From the NCBI GenBank assembly GCA_024408905.1, contig JAKSUP010000107.1, positions 1 to 5,522 on the forward strand: a stretch of 5,522 nucleotides of DNA, given 5' to 3'. Both the position numbers and the translations under genes were made by a program. Source of the DNA: a bacterium (lineage in GTDB: Bacteria > Cyanobacteriota > Vampirovibrionia > Gastranaerophilales > Gastranaerophilaceae). The notes below the pieces were generated by a model. It worked only from the letters and a program-made list of their open reading frames with translations, did no database searches and was not told the DNA's origin. The number at the start of each line of letters is the position of its first letter. Positions within the stretch are counted from its first letter, which is position 1. This document shows, one piece after another, positions 4,473 through 5,522 of this stretch.

Positions 4473-5225
4473 CTACTCCATCAAAGTAGTCAGCATAACA
4501 GGTTCATCATCAGTACATAAAACCGTGTGTTCAAAATGAGCAGACGGTTTTCCGTCTTTTGTAACCACACCCCAATTATCATCAAGCACCATAACTTCAT
4601 CACCACCAAGATTAAGCATAGGTTCAATTGCGATTACCATGCCGGATTTGAGTTGAGTTTTATCTCCGACTCTATAATTAAACAAAAAAGGATCTTCGTG
4701 CATAGAATGGCCGACACCGTGTCCACCGTATTGACGAACAATACCTAAGTGCTCACGATTTGCAACATCTTCTATGGCACCTGATATATCATCCAAAACA
4801 TTTCCTACACGCATTTTAGAAATACCTGCCATCAAAGATTCTTCTGTTACACGCATTAAGCGTTTTTTGTCCTCAGTTATCTCTCCGACAGCATAAGACC
4901 AGGCACTATCGCCAACTAACCCACCATAAGTTGCTCCGACATCAATTGCAATGATATCGCCTTCTTTAACAATTACTTTGTCAGAAGGTATTCCGTGGAC
5001 AACCATATCATTTATTGAAGTACAAATGCACCCCGGAAAACCATTATAACCAAGAAATGTAGGAATAGCTTTGTTTTCCTTAATAACATTCATAGCTATT
5101 GCATCAAGTTCACGAGTAGAAATCCCAGGTTCAAGAACTTCTTTCATCTTTTTATGAACAAGTGCTACAATATGTCCTGCATGACGCATACGTTTAATTT
5201 CATCTCTTGATTTTCTGTTAATCAT
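4473..5225 (-). CDS. map: Methionine aminopeptidase, type I
   Basis: This cytoplasmic enzyme removes the initiator methionine from nascent proteins. The 250-residue chain has the usual bacterial type Ia length and pita-bread fold motifs. His77 in VVHGIP is the substrate-side histidine. The five metal ligands are present: Asp95 (AIDVGA), Asp106 (GDSAW), His169 (GGHGVGHSMHEDP), Glu201 (IEPML) and Glu232 (FEHTVLCT). The CICTSINDMVVHG region is also typical. The frame is open further, to a TTG at 5264, but that TTG has no ribosome site and lies upstream of the predicted RNA start. The ATG at 5225 follows GAAGG at five bases and gives the normal N-terminus (INRKSRDEIKRMRHAG), so I choose it. There is no sign of damage. 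It converges on the 168-residue gene and diverges from tRNA-Glu. Confidence 0.97.
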   Translation of the reverse strand: MINRKSRDEIKRMRHAGHIVALVHKKMKEVLEPGISTRELDAIAMNVIKENKAIPTFLGYNGFPGCICTSINDMVVHGIPSDKVIVKEGDIIAIDVGATYGGLVGDSAWSYAVGEITEDKKRLMRVTEESLMAGISKMRVGNVLDDISGAIEDVANREHLGIVRQYGGHGVGHSMHEDPFLFNYRVGDKTQLKSGMVIAIEPMLNLGGDEVMVLDDNWGVVTKDGKPSAHFEHTVLCTDDEPVMLTTLME

Positions 5226-5247
5226 ATTTGCCTTCTTTCTTATATCT

Positions 5248-5276
5248 ATTGTATGTCCAAACAATGATTAATTCAA
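5248..5276 (-). promoter_or_regulatory. Promoter of map
   Basis: Reading leftward, TTGAAT (5276-5271), a 17-base spacer and TACAAT (5253-5248) form a good promoter. RNA would start near 5241, leaving a leader of about 16 bases with the GAAGG site. This position excludes the upstream TTG as the map start. Confidence 0.7.
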
Positions 5277-5367
5277 GAAATTAAGATTTTCCTCTTACTT
5301 TATAGTTATATCCAGACTATTTTATTGATATTTATCCACTCTGAACATTTTAACCAATCCACTTATC

Positions 5368-5411
5368 TATTCACTCCCACTTCATTTACCATCCCTTATT
5401 TACCCCCACTT
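5368..5411. repeat. Imperfect direct repeat TATTyACyCCCACTT in a G-free stretch
   Basis: Two 15-base copies (5368-5382 and 5397-5411) differ at two positions and lie 29 bases apart. CCACTT also occurs at 5359-5364, and CCACTC at 5336-5341. They sit inside a 68-base stretch (5344-5411) with no G on this strand and 24 C. The second copy overlaps the first bases of the tRNA promoter -35 box. No gene is visible in this stretch. Confidence 0.5.
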
Positions 5412-5437
5412 GACAATAAAAATTGATTTGGTACTAT
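5410..5437 (+). promoter_or_regulatory. Promoter of the tRNA-Glu gene
   Basis: A perfect TTGACA (5410-5415), a 16-base spacer and TACTAT (5432-5437) form a strong sigma-70 type promoter. RNA would start near 5444, about ten bases before the mature tRNA 5' end. Confidence 0.85.
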
Positions 5438-5453
5438 AAGAAATGTCGAACGA

Positions 5454-5522
5454 GCCCCCATCGTCTAGAGGCCTAGGACAACACCCTTTCACGGTGTAGA
5501 CAGCAATTCGAATTTGCTTGGG
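5454..5522 (+). tRNA. tRNA-Glu (anticodon UUC), 3' end cut by window
   Basis: The cloverleaf can be drawn in full. The acceptor 5' strand is GCCCCCA (5454-5460). The D arm is GTC/GAC (5463-5465, 5477-5479). The anticodon stem is ACACC/GGTGT (5481-5485, 5493-5497) with loop CTTTCAC and anticodon TTC at 5488-5490. The four-base variable loop is followed by the T arm AGCAA-TTCGAAT-TTGCT (5502-5518). Only TGGG of the 3' acceptor strand is inside the window, so the last three paired bases and the CCA end are missing. It reads GAA and GAG codons, and in bacteria it usually also serves tetrapyrrole synthesis through glutamyl-tRNA reductase. Confidence 0.95.

Noticed and set aside
4472..4490. Hairpin ACTAC/GTAGT at the convergent ends of the orphan gene and map
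   Set aside because: It is a five-pair stem with a nine-base loop and no T run, inside the map coding end, too weak for a terminator.
5226..5264. Longer map starting at TTG 5264 (13 extra residues)
   Set aside because: There is no ribosome site before the TTG, and it lies upstream of the transcription start predicted from the 5248-5276 promoter. The ATG at 5225 has a good site and gives the usual N-terminus.
5344..5522. Integration site of a mobile element at the tRNA-Glu gene
   Set aside because: Integrases usually use the tRNA 3' end, which lies outside the window. The repeats here are upstream and do not copy tRNA sequence.

Overview
The window is AT-rich and gene-dense. It looks like chromosomal DNA of a host-associated bacterium from a non-photosynthetic relative of Cyanobacteria (Melainabacteria/Vampirovibrionia, perhaps Gastranaerophilales). 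That placement is inference. It rests on a small RNA polymerase omega subunit whose C-terminus resembles the cyanobacterial form, on two otherwise unrecognised membrane proteins carrying a short F-[QK]-G motif that I associate with this group, and on the mix of high AT content, good Shine-Dalgarno sites and ordinary sigma-70 type promoters. No taxonomic marker was searched.

Layout, left to right. At 1-379 (minus) is the 5' part of a gene that resembles the N-terminus of CDP-glycerol glycerophosphotransferase-like proteins. It diverges from a DUF1836-type putative regulator (454-978, plus) across a promoter region whose two -35 boxes sit back to back. A bidirectional terminator (1023-1054) lies between the regulator and a convergent LysM-like membrane protein (1064-1585, minus). 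That gene diverges from a Gdx/SugE-type small multidrug resistance transporter (1674-1991, plus), which has no Shine-Dalgarno site and may be leaderless. The transporter ends one base from the stop codon of a 439-residue unknown membrane protein (1993-3312, minus). This protein has a probable internal duplication and is preceded by a 17-codon leader ORF.

Next come rpoZ with its own promoter and terminator (3463-3822, minus) and an orphan 168-residue protein with an EF-hand-like acidic loop (3959-4465, plus). The two are separated by a 201-bp regulatory region holding two inverted repeats. Methionine aminopeptidase, map, follows (4473-5225, minus), and divergent from it is a tRNA-Glu(UUC) gene with a strong promoter, cut by the window end.

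The genes do not form one operon or pathway. Most are single-gene transcription units that alternate in direction. Three are housekeeping (rpoZ, map, tRNA-Glu), one is a transporter, one is a probable regulator, and three are lineage-type proteins of unknown role. I see no mobile element, CRISPR array or clear multi-gene novel system. The most interesting items are the leader ORF coupled to the duplicated membrane protein, the shared F-[QK]-G motif, the possible leaderless promoters and the regulatory palindromes.
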